NCBI GenBank assembly: GCA_964439955.1
Contig: CAYTPX010000014.1
Span: 1 to 50,388, forward strand
Direction: 5' to 3'
Source of the DNA: UBA1794 sp964439955
GTDB taxonomy: Bacteria; Bacteroidota; Bacteroidia; Bacteroidales; Bacteroidaceae
DNA length: 50,388 bases
Shown: piece by piece, positions 26,901 through 34,186 of the stretch
How the letters are laid out: every line of letters begins with the position of its first letter
Numbering within the stretch: position 1 is the first letter of the stretch
The notes under the pieces: model-generated
Databases searched by the model: none
Seen by the model: the letters and a program-made list of their open reading frames with translations, nothing else
Told to the model about the DNA's origin: nothing
Position numbers and translations under genes: made by a program

Positions 26901-28505
26901 GACCGTGCTCTTGAGCAACTTGACGAAAAGCGCCTGGTTGTTGTCCGTAATGTCGCTGGAGAATTCACCCACTTGGTAGGTTTGCCCCAAATAGGTATAT
27001 TCGAAAGCGACCCCGAGCACTTCGTCGGCACTCAATGCCGAACGCAGATGGATGAATCCCAAGGAAGTATTGACCGAATATTCGTTGGAGCTGAGCAGGC
27101 GGGCACTTTCGATTTTCTCGTAATCGTAACCCGCATCCATATCGGAAAGCACGGTAGAAGCCCGTGAAATGGTGCGGGCATCGACATATGTCGAGGTCAG
27201 CTGCGAATAGAGGTCGTTGGCCGAATTCTGGGGAGGGGTCGTCCCGCTTGACTCCCCCAGCTGGGTGAAGGCGATGACATTGCGGGGGTTGTCGTAGCTC
27301 CCCGACTTATTCGTGACCCAAACCTCAATGCGGTTTATGGTGATACCGCTCAAGATGTTGGGCAGTTGCTCCATGTTGCGGTCGTATGTATTGTAGAAAT
27401 ATTGCGCCAAGAAGAAGTGCCGGTTGTCATCATAGTCCGAGACATTGATTTCGTATGAGGAAGTCTGCACGCCGCCTTTCGAGCTGACCGTCTTCGATTC
27501 GCTTTCCTGTTGGGAAACCACCGCCTGCACTTTCAACTTCCCGAACTGCAAGTCCGCCCGTATGCCAAACAGGGAACTGGCTCCCTTGATGAGGGAAGAA
27601 TTCGTGGGCATCGATACATTTCCCGCCTCCAGCAACTGGATGATTTCGTCTTCCTTACCCTCATATTGGAGCTTGAGCTTCTGCGCGTCGAAGTCGAACG
27701 AAGCCTCCGTGTTGTAACTGAAGTCGAGCGACATCTTGTCGCCTATGCTACCGGTAACGTTCAGGTTGATTTTTTCGTCAAAGTCGAAGGCCGTCGTTTT
27801 CCGCTGCTGTTCGCTGAGCGAGGGGTTGTCTATTTTTTGGGTCGAGATGCCGAACTGGAGCTCGGCAGACCCGCGCGTCTTGATTTGCACACCGCCGGGG
27901 CCGAATATTTTCTCAGCAGGCCCCAAGTCGAAATGCAGGTTGGTGAAACTGAAATCCTCGGTTTCGTTCGTCATCAAGGCGCGGTTCTTCTCCCGGTAGT
28001 ACTTGGCATTCGACTGCTCCATGCTCCACTTGGCATACTCCTGCGGGGTGAGCAAAAGGGGGACGCCCACTTCCTCGCCGCCCGCCATGGTGCGCACCAG
28101 GTAGTAGTTGCCTTCAGCTACGTACTCCACCTGCGTGACCAAGTTCTGGGGGTCGCGCAAGTCAAGCGGATAGGAGCGCCAGTCTTCCAAGATAAGCGGC
28201 ACGGTGCGGCGCACGGAGTAGCGCGATTTCCGCGCGGTGTCGGCCGGGGCAACCGGTACGGAAGCGGGCGCTTCGGGAACGCTGGCGGTTCCGGCGGGAA
28301 GCGCTTCGCCTTTTCCCAAAACCGCTGGCTCTTTCCCCGCCTCCCGCGAAGGCTTTCCGGCGGCCCCAGGCAGCCCCGTCCCTGCAGGGAGGACAGGAAC
28401 AGACGCAGCGCCGCGCCCCGGGGCAGGGGAAGAGGCATTCCCCGCAATACCCGTGTAGCACAACAGGAGAAGAAGTAGGGCAAATATGGAATGGGAAAAC
28501 TTCAA
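20994..28505 (-). CDS. sprA: SprA, type IX secretion outer-membrane translocon
   Basis: A 2503-residue protein, the full length expected for SprA (Sov in Porphyromonas gingivalis), the giant outer-membrane barrel through which type IX substrates leave the cell. Residues 1-23 are a signal peptide. Residues 24-90 are Ala/Pro/Gly-rich low-complexity sequence containing the 22-nt repeat in antisense. The conserved RRTVPLILEDWRSYPLDLRDP begins the mature core. Beta-strand-rich sequence runs to the C terminus, which ends in FGATLKFNLTR as expected for a barrel. It lies 43 nt downstream of ruvA, an association known in Bacteroidota. The reading frame is intact. Confidence 0.96.
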   Translation of the reverse strand: MKFSHSIFALLLLLLCYTGIAGNASSPAPGRGAASVPVLPAGTGLPGAAGKPSREAGKEPAVLGKGEALPAGTASVPEAPASVPVAPADTARKSRYSVRRTVPLILEDWRSYPLDLRDPQNLVTQVEYVAEGNYYLVRTMAGGEEVGVPLLLTPQEYAKWSMEQSNAKYYREKNRALMTNETEDFSFTNLHFDLGPAEKIFGPGGVQIKTRGSAELQFGISTQKIDNPSLSEQQRKTTAFDFDEKINLNVTGSIGDKMSLDFSYNTEASFDFDAQKLKLQYEGKEDEIIQLLEAGNVSMPTNSSLIKGASSLFGIRADLQFGKLKVQAVVSQQESESKTVSSKGGVQTSSYEINVSDYDDNRHFFLAQYFYNTYDRNMEQLPNILSGITINRIEVWVTNKSGSYDNPRNVIAFTQLGESSGTTPPQNSANDLYSQLTSTYVDARTISRASTVLSDMDAGYDYEKIESARLLSSNEYSVNTSLGFIHLRSALSADEVLGVAFEYTYLGQTYQVGEFSSDITDNNQALFVKLLKSTVNSPSFASWNLMMKNIYSLRAYQVQEDDFTLDISYQNDSAGTALKYISEGNIAKELLIRVMNLDRLDKSNKRNPDGVFDFLDGYTINTTYGVIIFPVTEPFGSFLRQQIGNDAIADNYCYEELYDSTQTYAKQLAEKDKFILSGEYKASSGSQINLGATNIPRGSVVVTAGGVTLVENTDYSVDYNLGVVTILNQSIIDAGTSISVSLESNSNFSLQRKTMLGVNLQYEFSKDLTVGATVMHLSEKPLRTKVSIGDEPINNTIWGAQVSWKKESQWLTNMLDKLPFLTATAPSTINLTAEVAQLIPGHSKDLQDEAAYIDDFESAELDIDLRTPSSWMLCSTPSRFPESGLSDSVEYGFNRALLAWYYIDPLFTNRSSSLTPGHIRSDLNQLSNHYVREVYQSEVYPNRETAYNESSTLNILNLAYYPTERGPYNLDPQLNSDGTLPNPRQRWGGIMRKMDNPDFETANVGYVEFWLLDPFIYNPTAEGGELYLNLGEISEDILKDGRKFFENGLPTSDDGTTVDYTTWGKVPNSRSLVYAFDTNSGSRSLQDVGLNGLSSEEELNYSTYSNYLAQLRANGVLNMAPFEADPAGDTYHYFRGSDYDQQQTTILARYKRYNNTEGNSTVSDDSPESYDISAKSTPDVEDINQDFTLNESEKYFEYRIPIRPDMQVGDGFITSVRTTSVTLRNGQTASNVKWYQFKVPIQDYTEKVGSIDDFSSIRFMRMYLTNFSDSVVLRFAKLALVRADWRTYEKTLRRRDGGYTSLDGGFELYAVNIEENSDKEPVNYVMPPGISRVVDPSQPQLRQENEQALSLKVTNLKSGDAKAAYKSTSLDLRRYNRLQFFAHCEALSDSSLNYTPLADKEVAVFIRLGSDYNNNYYEYEIPLDLTPPGTYNGSTLSGCQAVWPEANMLDIDPSIFTDIKKERNKAGASYTSPFSRSDSDNPNNTITIVGNPSLANVRTMMIGVRNLSASTRSAEVWVNELRVKDFDESGGWAAEGNLSIQLSDVGSLVLAGHVETAGFGGLEESVSERRMDNYYQYAVTTSIDAGRFFPSWLKLTAPLYFSYSKEVTTPEYDPLNEDLLLEDVLATYSEQYQKDSVLDVARTISTYKNFSLSNLKFDIKSRKSMPYDPANFSFTYSFSKESNSSPTTRYNNELNWKFGLTYNYSPVYKAWTPFSDLKSKSSALKFVKALNFNYLPQNIAFSSDLSRYYEETQLRDIEDASYEFPATVSKSFLWNRKFVLRWDLTKNLQMNFNSGTQAEIEEPAGVVNKALYPDAYSVWKDSVRQSLLSFGSPLDYQQNFSASYKVPFDLIPILDWVSSNLTYTSYYTWERGTELTDGTSLGNTIANQASLNVTGKMELEKFYNKIPFLKEVNKKFSSTSSRRATETSASKRNTGGDEKKQEKKFEKEIKLLPDSNLVITHGQNSRNPRVTAILPSGRRFPIKYKVKDKNKIEILTHDTVNVKLTVRPGKKAEEQPWYKPLQYASRFAMLARSFSFTYRNTNSMTLPGFMPNIGDFFGQSGGSPMAPGLDFAFGFTGESYLDKASRNGWLLSNDSVSSYASTSHVEEVQLKLTLEPITSLKIDLNASWQKTASKTIQYMYEGMPTTQSGNFNMTIVSISTAFETSNQGNGYRSKTFDKFLKQLDIIQARVQAQYEGAVYPVGTGNGLDGQPYDPANGTVDKYSADVLLPAFLSAYTGRDPSSISLGLIPALTSMMPNWSLTYSGLAKLPFIRDHFKSFDLNHGYTSVYTIGSYSSYSSYLAYMGDIGFITDVTTGLPVPSSPLDISTVSINESFSPLAGLSTTLLNGITTKLEYRRTRVVTLSVSALQIVESLSNDLVFGAGYKISDFQPWNRKLKGKNARGSKTPSGRTNQTSSVSHDLNLQADFSLRNQSALSRSITDGTTQATSGTRALKMSFSADYQLSQQLTLQLYYDFQKSTPLISSSSYPVTNNDFGATLKFNLTR
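28275..28366. repeat. 22-nt periodic repeat inside sprA, locus 6
   Basis: Units anchored at 28280, 28301, 28322 and 28344 (spacing 21, 21, 22) carry the motif seen elsewhere (GC-rich core, then CTTTTCCC or CTTTCC). They encode about residues 46-76 of SprA on the minus strand, in the low-complexity segment between signal peptide and core. Confidence 0.6.
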
Positions 28506-28548
28506 GGCAACAACGAAATAAACGCAGAAATACGCATACCCCGGCAGG

Positions 28549-29142
28549 TCATAACCGCTTCAAGGCTTCCTTTATGATCCGCTCCACTGGCGCTTCGGGC
28601 AACTCCTGCAACAGGGTGTGGACAACTTTCTGGGCCGGTGCCGCGGCAAAGCCCAACATCGTAAGGGCCTGGACGGCCTCTTCATAAATTTCTCCGTGGG
28701 CAACGCCGCCTGCAGCGGGCGACTTCCCGCCCGCAAGCGCCAAACGTTCCACCTTGTCCTTCAAATCAACAATGATGCGTTGCGCGGTCTTCTGCCCGAT
28801 ACCCTTGGCCGTCTTCAGCAAGCCGGCCTCCCCGTTGCGGATTACCCGCGCGAGCTCATCGGGGGCAAACGAGGAAAGAATCGCCAACGCCGTGGCGGCA
28901 CCCACCCCGCTCACCGAGAGCAGCAGCTCGAAGAGCTCGCGCTCTTGGCGGGCGGAAAAGCCGAAAAGGAGATAAGCGTCCTCGCGGATGGACTCAAAGA
29001 CATAAAGGAGCGTCTCTTTCTTGCCTTGTATGGCGCTGTACGTGTTTAGGGATATTTGCATCTTATAACCCACGCCATGCGTTTCCAGTACGGCATAAGC
29101 AGGCAACAGCTCCGAAATTTCACCACGAACGTAATCGATCAT
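28549..29142 (-). CDS. ruvA: Holliday junction helicase subunit RuvA
   Basis: A 197-residue protein. An N-terminal OB-fold domain (MIDYVRGEISELLPAYAVLE) precedes tandem helix-hairpin-helix motifs (LLSVSGVGAATALAIL and LLKTAKGIGQKTAQRII). A linker leads to domain III, which contacts RuvB. It binds four-way junctions as a tetramer and loads RuvB for branch migration. ATG at 29142 is preferred over an in-frame TTG 6 nt upstream. It is transcribed towards sprA and divergent from ddh. Confidence 0.96.
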   Translation of the reverse strand: MIDYVRGEISELLPAYAVLETHGVGYKMQISLNTYSAIQGKKETLLYVFESIREDAYLLFGFSARQERELFELLLSVSGVGAATALAILSSFAPDELARVIRNGEAGLLKTAKGIGQKTAQRIIVDLKDKVERLALAGGKSPAAGGVAHGEIYEEAVQALTMLGFAAAPAQKVVHTLLQELPEAPVERIIKEALKRL

Positions 29143-29225
29143 CGTCAAAAAAGCAAAGTTCTCATTTTGGAAACGCTTACACGCCCAGATTATTGCCCTT
29201 GCCGCGAAATAGCAGCAACTTTCGT

Positions 29226-29257
29226 TTGCCGGTTCTGCACGAAACGATTATATTTGC
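29226..29257 (+). promoter_or_regulatory. Promoter of ddh
   Basis: TTTG (29226-29229) and TATATTTG (29250-29257) are separated by 20 nt, 50 nt upstream of the ddh ATG. Confidence 0.75.
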
Positions 29258-29307
29258 AACCGTTACAACCAAGGAACTCATCATTACCCAACACCTTTTT
29301 TATACTT

Positions 29308-30210
29308 ATGGACAAAATCAAAGCAGCCATCGTCGGCTATGGCAATATCGGGCACTATGTCCTCCAAGCCCTGCAGGCGTCCCCGGATTTCGAGATAGCG
29401 GGCGTCGTGCGCCGCAACGGGGCGGAAGGCGGGAAGCCCTTGGAACTTACGCCCTATCCCGTAGTAAAAACCGCCAAAGAGCTGGGGCATGTGGACGTAG
29501 CCCTGCTCTGCACCCCTACCCGCAGCATCGAATCGTACGCCACCGGGCTGCTCGCGGAAGGAATCAACACGGTGGACAGCTTCGACATACACGGGCAGAT
29601 TCCCGGCTTGCGCAGCCGACTGATGGAAGTGGCCCGCAAGAATGGAGCCGTAGCCGTACTCTCCGCCGGATGGGACCCGGGCAGCGATTCCGTGGTCCGC
29701 ACCCTCCTCCAGGCCATGGCGCCTAAAGGTATCACCTATACCAACTTCGGCCCGGGCATGAGCATGGGGCACACCGTGGCAGTCAAAAGCATCGAAGGGG
29801 TGAAAGCCGCGCTTTCCATGACAATCCCCACAGGCGAAGGCATACACCGCCGCATGGTCTACATCGAACTGGAGGAAGGCTACGAAAAAAAAGACGTGGC
29901 CGCCGCCATCAAAAGCGACCCCTACTTCGCCTCTGACGAAACCTACGTGCAAGTAGTCCCCTGCGTGGATGAAGTGAAAGACATGGGGCACGGCGTGAAC
30001 TTGGTGCGTAAAGGCGTAAGCGGCACCACGCAAAACCAGCTTTTCGAGTTCAACATGAAAATCAACAACCCTGCGCTCACGGCGCAAATCCTCGTAGCAG
30101 TGGCCCGCGCTTCCATGCGCCTCCAACCGGGATGCTACACCATGCCGGAAATCCCCCCCATCGACCTGCTGCCCGGAACGCGCGAAGAATGGATCGGGCG
30201 CTTGGTATAA
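29308..30210 (+). CDS. ddh: meso-Diaminopimelate dehydrogenase
   Basis: A 300-residue NADPH-dependent enzyme that makes meso-diaminopimelate from tetrahydrodipicolinate and ammonia in one step. The Rossmann motif GYGNIG is at 10-15. The segments SFDIHGQIPGL, SAGWDPGSDSVVR and NFGPGMSMGHTVAV are characteristic of Ddh. The length is normal. It has its own promoter and terminator. The window also encodes DapL and DapF, the parallel aminotransferase route to the same product. Confidence 0.96.
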   Translation: MDKIKAAIVGYGNIGHYVLQALQASPDFEIAGVVRRNGAEGGKPLELTPYPVVKTAKELGHVDVALLCTPTRSIESYATGLLAEGINTVDSFDIHGQIPGLRSRLMEVARKNGAVAVLSAGWDPGSDSVVRTLLQAMAPKGITYTNFGPGMSMGHTVAVKSIEGVKAALSMTIPTGEGIHRRMVYIELEEGYEKKDVAAAIKSDPYFASDETYVQVVPCVDEVKDMGHGVNLVRKGVSGTTQNQLFEFNMKINNPALTAQILVAVARASMRLQPGCYTMPEIPPIDLLPGTREEWIGRLV

Positions 30211-30241
30211 CCGCGGGAAAGCCATCCGCAACCACCAAACA

Positions 30242-30269
30242 CCCGGGCAGGAGATGCCTCCTGCCCGGG
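30242..30269 (+). terminator. Hairpin after ddh
   Basis: A perfect 12-bp GC-rich stem (30242-30253 with 30258-30269) with a 4-nt loop, 31 nt after the stop codon. It is not followed by a T-run, so termination may be partial and lgt may receive some read-through. Confidence 0.6.
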
Positions 30270-30318
30270 CTTCCCTTGCCGATTACCCCCTATACATTTC
30301 CACAAACCACCATTACCG

Positions 30319-31140
30319 ATGCTACTATCCGTCACATGGGACGTAAGCCCCGTGGCCATCGTTTTCTTCGGACATGAAATCCGCTGGTACGGCCTCTGCT
30401 GGGCAGTAGGTTTCCTGCTGGGCTACTATCTGGTCTCCCGCCTCTTCCGGAAAGAAAAACATCCTGAAGAATGGGTAGACAAACTGTTCATCTACACGAT
30501 CCTCGCCTCCATCATCGGTGCCCGGTTAGGGCATTGCCTTTTCTACGACTGGGACTACTACTCCCGGCATCCATTGGATATCTTGGCCATCTGGGAGGGA
30601 GGCCTTGCGAGCCACGGGGGAGTCATCTGCCTGATTGCCGCGCTTATCGTCTACTCCCGCACCGTCACGAAGAAAAGCGTATGGTGGCTCTTCGACCGCA
30701 TGGTGCCGGCCATCGGCCTCTGTTGCGGCCTCATCCGCCTAGGCAACCTGATGAATTCCGAAATCTTCGGCCACCCCACCACCCTGCCTTGGGGCTTCCT
30801 CTTCGTCCGCTCCAAGGAATGGCAGGCACTCTACCCCGGACTCCCCTGCCACCCCACGCAAATCTACGAAATGCTCTACTGCTTCACTGCCGCCGCCATA
30901 GGCTGGGCCATGCAAAAACGCCCGGCACTCATGCAGCGGACCGGCCTGATAACCGGCGTATCACTAATAGTCTTCTTCGGGGTACGCTTCCTCTTGGAAT
31001 TCATGAAGAACCCGCAAGTGGAGCGAGAGACGCAAATGTGGCTCAACATAGGGCAACAACTTTCCATCCCCTTCATCCTGCTTGGCTTCTATCTCGTGCT
31101 CACCGCTTGGCGGAATCCCAATCCCAAGCGTCGGCTCTGA
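30319..31140 (+). CDS. lgt: Prolipoprotein diacylglyceryl transferase
   Basis: A 273-residue polytopic inner-membrane enzyme that attaches diacylglycerol to the lipobox Cys of prolipoproteins. Seven hydrophobic segments are visible. Key motifs are FFGHEIRWYGL at the N terminus, the conserved His99-Gly-Gly in GGLASHGG, and the Lgt signature GLIRLGNLMNSEIFGHP. Lipoproteins such as the one at 2518 are its substrates. Confidence 0.97.
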   Translation: MLLSVTWDVSPVAIVFFGHEIRWYGLCWAVGFLLGYYLVSRLFRKEKHPEEWVDKLFIYTILASIIGARLGHCLFYDWDYYSRHPLDILAIWEGGLASHGGVICLIAALIVYSRTVTKKSVWWLFDRMVPAIGLCCGLIRLGNLMNSEIFGHPTTLPWGFLFVRSKEWQALYPGLPCHPTQIYEMLYCFTAAAIGWAMQKRPALMQRTGLITGVSLIVFFGVRFLLEFMKNPQVERETQMWLNIGQQLSIPFILLGFYLVLTAWRNPNPKRRL

Positions 31141-31153
31141 ACGACACAAAAAC

Positions 31154-31222
31154 GGGAAAGCCTCGGGGCTTTTCCCGGAAACCGGCATGCCTTTTTCACC
31201 AAAGGCATGCCGGTTTTTTTAA
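31154..31222 (+). terminator. Terminator after lgt, containing a repeat unit
   Basis: A 15-bp stem (31180-31194 with 31201-31215) is followed by an uninterrupted T-run to 31220. Just upstream, 31154-31175 forms another stem (GGGAAA.GCC with GGC.TTTCCC). The first bases after the two A-runs (31160 and 31182) are 22 nt apart, so this terminator may be built from the dispersed repeat. Nothing else is seen up to the rprX promoter. Confidence 0.8.
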
Positions 31223-31378
31223 TTTCCCCACATGAAAAAGCCCAAAAGACACATGGGAAAAGAAGGAAGGGAGACGGATACATAACAAACAAGCAATTAA
31301 AAAACCGCAAAAATATAAAGATAGCTAATTTTTTAGCTTAAATCAAGATTCGTTTTTTCATTTCTCAATTTTCGTTTT

Positions 31379-31386
31379 TATCTTTG
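31379..31386 (+). promoter_or_regulatory. Promoter -7 element of rprX
   Basis: TATCTTTG ends only 6 nt before the rprX ATG. The transcript would have a leader of a few bases or none. A T-run at 31353-31358 is the likely -33 region. Confidence 0.65.
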
Positions 31387-31391
31387 TCCAC

Positions 31392-32933
31392 ATGAAGAAA
31401 AGGACGATATGGATTCTCGGTATCCTGATGAGCTTTTGCTTCCTCGGGTTGCTCCTCTTGCAGGTAAACTACATGGAAGAGATTGCCAAAATGCGCAACG
31501 AGCAATTCGACGAATCCGTGAAACGGGCGCTTTACCAAACCTCCCGGAATCTGGAACGGGACGAAACGCTCAAGTACCTGGAAGAAGACCTGAACCTGCC
31601 CAATAGCGTGAAAACCGGCAACAGCACGGCAAACAAGCAATTCTTCTCCGACTCTTCCGTCGACATGCCCGACTTCAGTTCCGATTTCAACATCGACCTG
31701 ATGAACGGGCATTTCCCCCAATACCGCAACTCCCCTACGCTCAGCAACGGAGACCACAACGTGTTCTCGAAAACCAACCGGCGGCTGCGGGAAGCTCTCA
31801 AGGAACGCTACCGCCACCAACGCAACCTCCTCGATGAAGTAATCATCTCGATCCTCTCGACCTCCTCAAACCACGACCTGCGCAGCCGCATCAACTTCCG
31901 CAACCTCGACAGCTACCTGAAGGCGGAACTGCTGAACAACGGGATCGACCTGCCCTACCATTTCAAAGTGACCGACCGGAACTCGAAAGAGATATACCGC
32001 TGTCCCGACTACGACGAGACGGGCAGCGAGGAGTCCTACATGCAGGTGCTCTACCCAAACGATCCCCCCGCCCGCTTCAGCTACGTGAAAATCCATTTCC
32101 CCATGAGGCGGAGCTACATAATCAGGTCGCTCCCGTTCATGACCCCCGCGCTGATCTTCACCGGCATACTCCTCATACTCTTCCTCTTCATCATGTTTAC
32201 CATATTCCGCCAAAAGAAGCTCTCCGAGATGAAGAACGACTTCATCAACAACATGACCCACGAATTCAAAACCCCCATATCTTCCATATCATTAGCAGCC
32301 CAAATGCTTCAAGACCCCGACGTGGCCAAATCCCCTGCCATGCTCAAACATGCCACGACGGTCATCAACGATGAGACGAAGCGGCTGCGTTTCCAAGTGG
32401 AGAAAGTGCTCCAAATGTCCATGTTCGAGCGCCGCGCCGCCACGCTCCACATGAAAGAAATAGCGGCCAACGAGCTTATCGAGAACGTGGTACACACCTT
32501 CCGGCTCAAGATAGAGCAATATGGCGGAAGCATCGAGACCCAGTCCGACGCGGCGAATGACATCATTTACGTAGATGAAATGCACTTCACCAACGTCATA
32601 TTCAACCTGCTCGACAATGCGGTGAAATACAGGAAACCCGACACACCGCTCCACTTGCGCATCGCTACTTCCAACGACTCCACGCGCCTCTACATAAAAA
32701 TCAGCGACAACGGGATCGGGATAAAGAAAGAAGACTGCAAGAAGATATTCGAGAAATTCTACCGCGTACACACGGGGAACCGCCATGACGTGAAGGGCTT
32801 CGGGTTAGGACTCGCCTATGTCAAGAAAATGATTGAAGAACTAAAGGGCAACATCCGCGTGGACAGCGAGCTGGGCGAAGGCACCACTTTCACCATCACG
32901 ATGCCCCTGCTGACCGAAAGCGAGGCCCAATGA
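31392..32933 (+). CDS. rprX: RprX-like sensor histidine kinase
   Basis: A 513-residue membrane kinase. TM1 spans about 7-26, a periplasmic sensor domain about 27-245, and TM2 249-272. The H-box has His290 in NDFINNMTHEFKTPISS. The ATPase domain shows the N box (NVIFNLLDNAVKY), G1 (DNGIGI), F box (FEKFYRV) and G2 (GFGLGLAYV). Architecture and length match RprX of Bacteroides fragilis. It is followed after 63 nt by its response regulator. Confidence 0.93.
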   Translation: MKKRTIWILGILMSFCFLGLLLLQVNYMEEIAKMRNEQFDESVKRALYQTSRNLERDETLKYLEEDLNLPNSVKTGNSTANKQFFSDSSVDMPDFSSDFNIDLMNGHFPQYRNSPTLSNGDHNVFSKTNRRLREALKERYRHQRNLLDEVIISILSTSSNHDLRSRINFRNLDSYLKAELLNNGIDLPYHFKVTDRNSKEIYRCPDYDETGSEESYMQVLYPNDPPARFSYVKIHFPMRRSYIIRSLPFMTPALIFTGILLILFLFIMFTIFRQKKLSEMKNDFINNMTHEFKTPISSISLAAQMLQDPDVAKSPAMLKHATTVINDETKRLRFQVEKVLQMSMFERRAATLHMKEIAANELIENVVHTFRLKIEQYGGSIETQSDAANDIIYVDEMHFTNVIFNLLDNAVKYRKPDTPLHLRIATSNDSTRLYIKISDNGIGIKKEDCKKIFEKFYRVHTGNRHDVKGFGLGLAYVKKMIEELKGNIRVDSELGEGTTFTITMPLLTESEAQ

Positions 32934-32996
32934 CCCCAAAGAACCAAAGGATACAAATCAAATTCATCGAATACTAATTTTAAAACTATTAAGACT

Positions 32997-33701
32997 ATGG
33001 AAGAAAAACTGAGAATCCTCCTCTGCGAGGACGACGAAAACTTAGGCATGCTGCTGCGCGAATACCTGCAAGCCAAAGGCTACGACGCCGACCTCTGCCC
33101 TGACGGTGAACAAGGTTACAAGGCGTTCCTCCGCAACAAATATGACATGTGCGTATTCGACGTGATGATGCCCGTCAAGGACGGCTTCACGCTGGCACAA
33201 GAAGTACGCTCGGCCAATTCCGAAATCCCCATCATCTTCCTCACGGCCAAGACGCTGAAGGAAGATATCCTCGATGGATTCAAACTCGGTGCCGACGACT
33301 ACATTACCAAGCCTTTCAGCATGGAAGAACTGACCCTGCGCATCGAAGCCATATTGCGCCGCGTCCGCGGGAAAAAGACCAAGGAACGCACCGTCTACCA
33401 CATCGGGAAGTTCACTTTCGACACACAGAAACAAATCCTCTCGTGCGAGGATGGGACGGCCACCAAACTCACTACCAAAGAGAGTGAACTACTCTCCTTG
33501 CTTTGCGCGCATGCCAACGAAATCCTCCAGCGCGACTTCGCCTTGAAAACCATCTGGATAGACGACAACTATTTCAACGCCCGGAGTATGGACGTATACA
33601 TCACCAAACTGAGAAAACACCTGAAGCCGGATCCCACCATTGAGATAATCAACATTCACGGGAAAGGCTACAAACTCATCGCTCCCGACCCGGCGGAATA
33701 A
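32997..33701 (+). CDS. rprY: RprY-like response regulator (OmpR family)
   Basis: A 234-residue regulator. The receiver domain has phospho-acceptor Asp55 in VFDVMMP, the acidic EDDE at 11-14, the conserved Thr of FLTAKT and Lys of YITKPF. The C-terminal winged-helix DNA-binding domain runs from about 135 to 230 (LTTKESELLSLL, SMDVYITKLRKHL, IHGKGYKL). It is nearly identical in pattern to RprY from Bacteroides, which controls stress and redox-linked genes in related species. It follows rprX and precedes a strong terminator. Confidence 0.95.
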   Translation: MEEKLRILLCEDDENLGMLLREYLQAKGYDADLCPDGEQGYKAFLRNKYDMCVFDVMMPVKDGFTLAQEVRSANSEIPIIFLTAKTLKEDILDGFKLGADDYITKPFSMEELTLRIEAILRRVRGKKTKERTVYHIGKFTFDTQKQILSCEDGTATKLTTKESELLSLLCAHANEILQRDFALKTIWIDDNYFNARSMDVYITKLRKHLKPDPTIEIINIHGKGYKLIAPDPAE

Positions 33702-33740
33702 GAAGTTGCCGGAATGTCCACAAAGGCACGCATTGGAAGT

Positions 33741-33786
33741 AAAACAGGCCTTAAAAGTTCTTGCCAACTTTAAGGCCTGTTTTTTG
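33741..33786 (+). terminator. Terminator after rprY
   Basis: A stem of about 18 bp (33741-33758 with 33766-33783) ends in an uninterrupted T-run. The rest of the 485-nt gap to gdhA is AT-rich. It holds a small 6-bp hairpin (33937-33952) and the gdhA promoter; I see no gene there. Confidence 0.9.
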
Positions 33787-34107
33787 CATACCCCACTTCC
33801 CGGAAAAACATATACCTATATAATGTAAGCATCCCCCGGGACTATATAGTTGAAGGTGCAAAAGAAACCATTTGCCAACTACAGTTACCAGAGAAAAGGA
33901 CGAAATAGCCAAGCGTCAAAAGCAGCATCGAAAATCTAATCCACGCGGATTATTCAAGTCCTAGGGCAGACTTCTTTTGGCAACTCTACATTACACTTCT
34001 CTATGCCACTATCCCGCTTTTGAAAGCCACACGTATCAACCCAGGCAAAATTCATCGCTTTTTGGTACTTTATGCGGTACAAATTTTATTTTCTCCCGTA
34101 AGAAAGC

Positions 34108-34115
34108 TATATTTG
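34108..34115 (+). promoter_or_regulatory. Promoter -7 element of gdhA
   Basis: TATATTTG, with a T-rich -33 region (34084-34087). The ATG is 71 nt downstream, so gdhA has a leader of about 70 nt, longer than most in this window. Confidence 0.65.
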
Positions 34116-34186
34116 TAACGTATTCATTGCAAAGCCAAACGAGAATTTAAACATTTCCCCTATAAACAGCCAAAAGAAAATTAACG

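Noticed and set aside
27510..28478. 322-codon plus-strand frame over the sprA 5' end
   Set aside because: It is antisense to the conserved SprA core and the signal peptide region, with no motif.
33784..34107. Riboswitch or small RNA in the gap before gdhA
   Set aside because: Only one 6-bp hairpin is visible, and no known aptamer pattern or second terminator is present.
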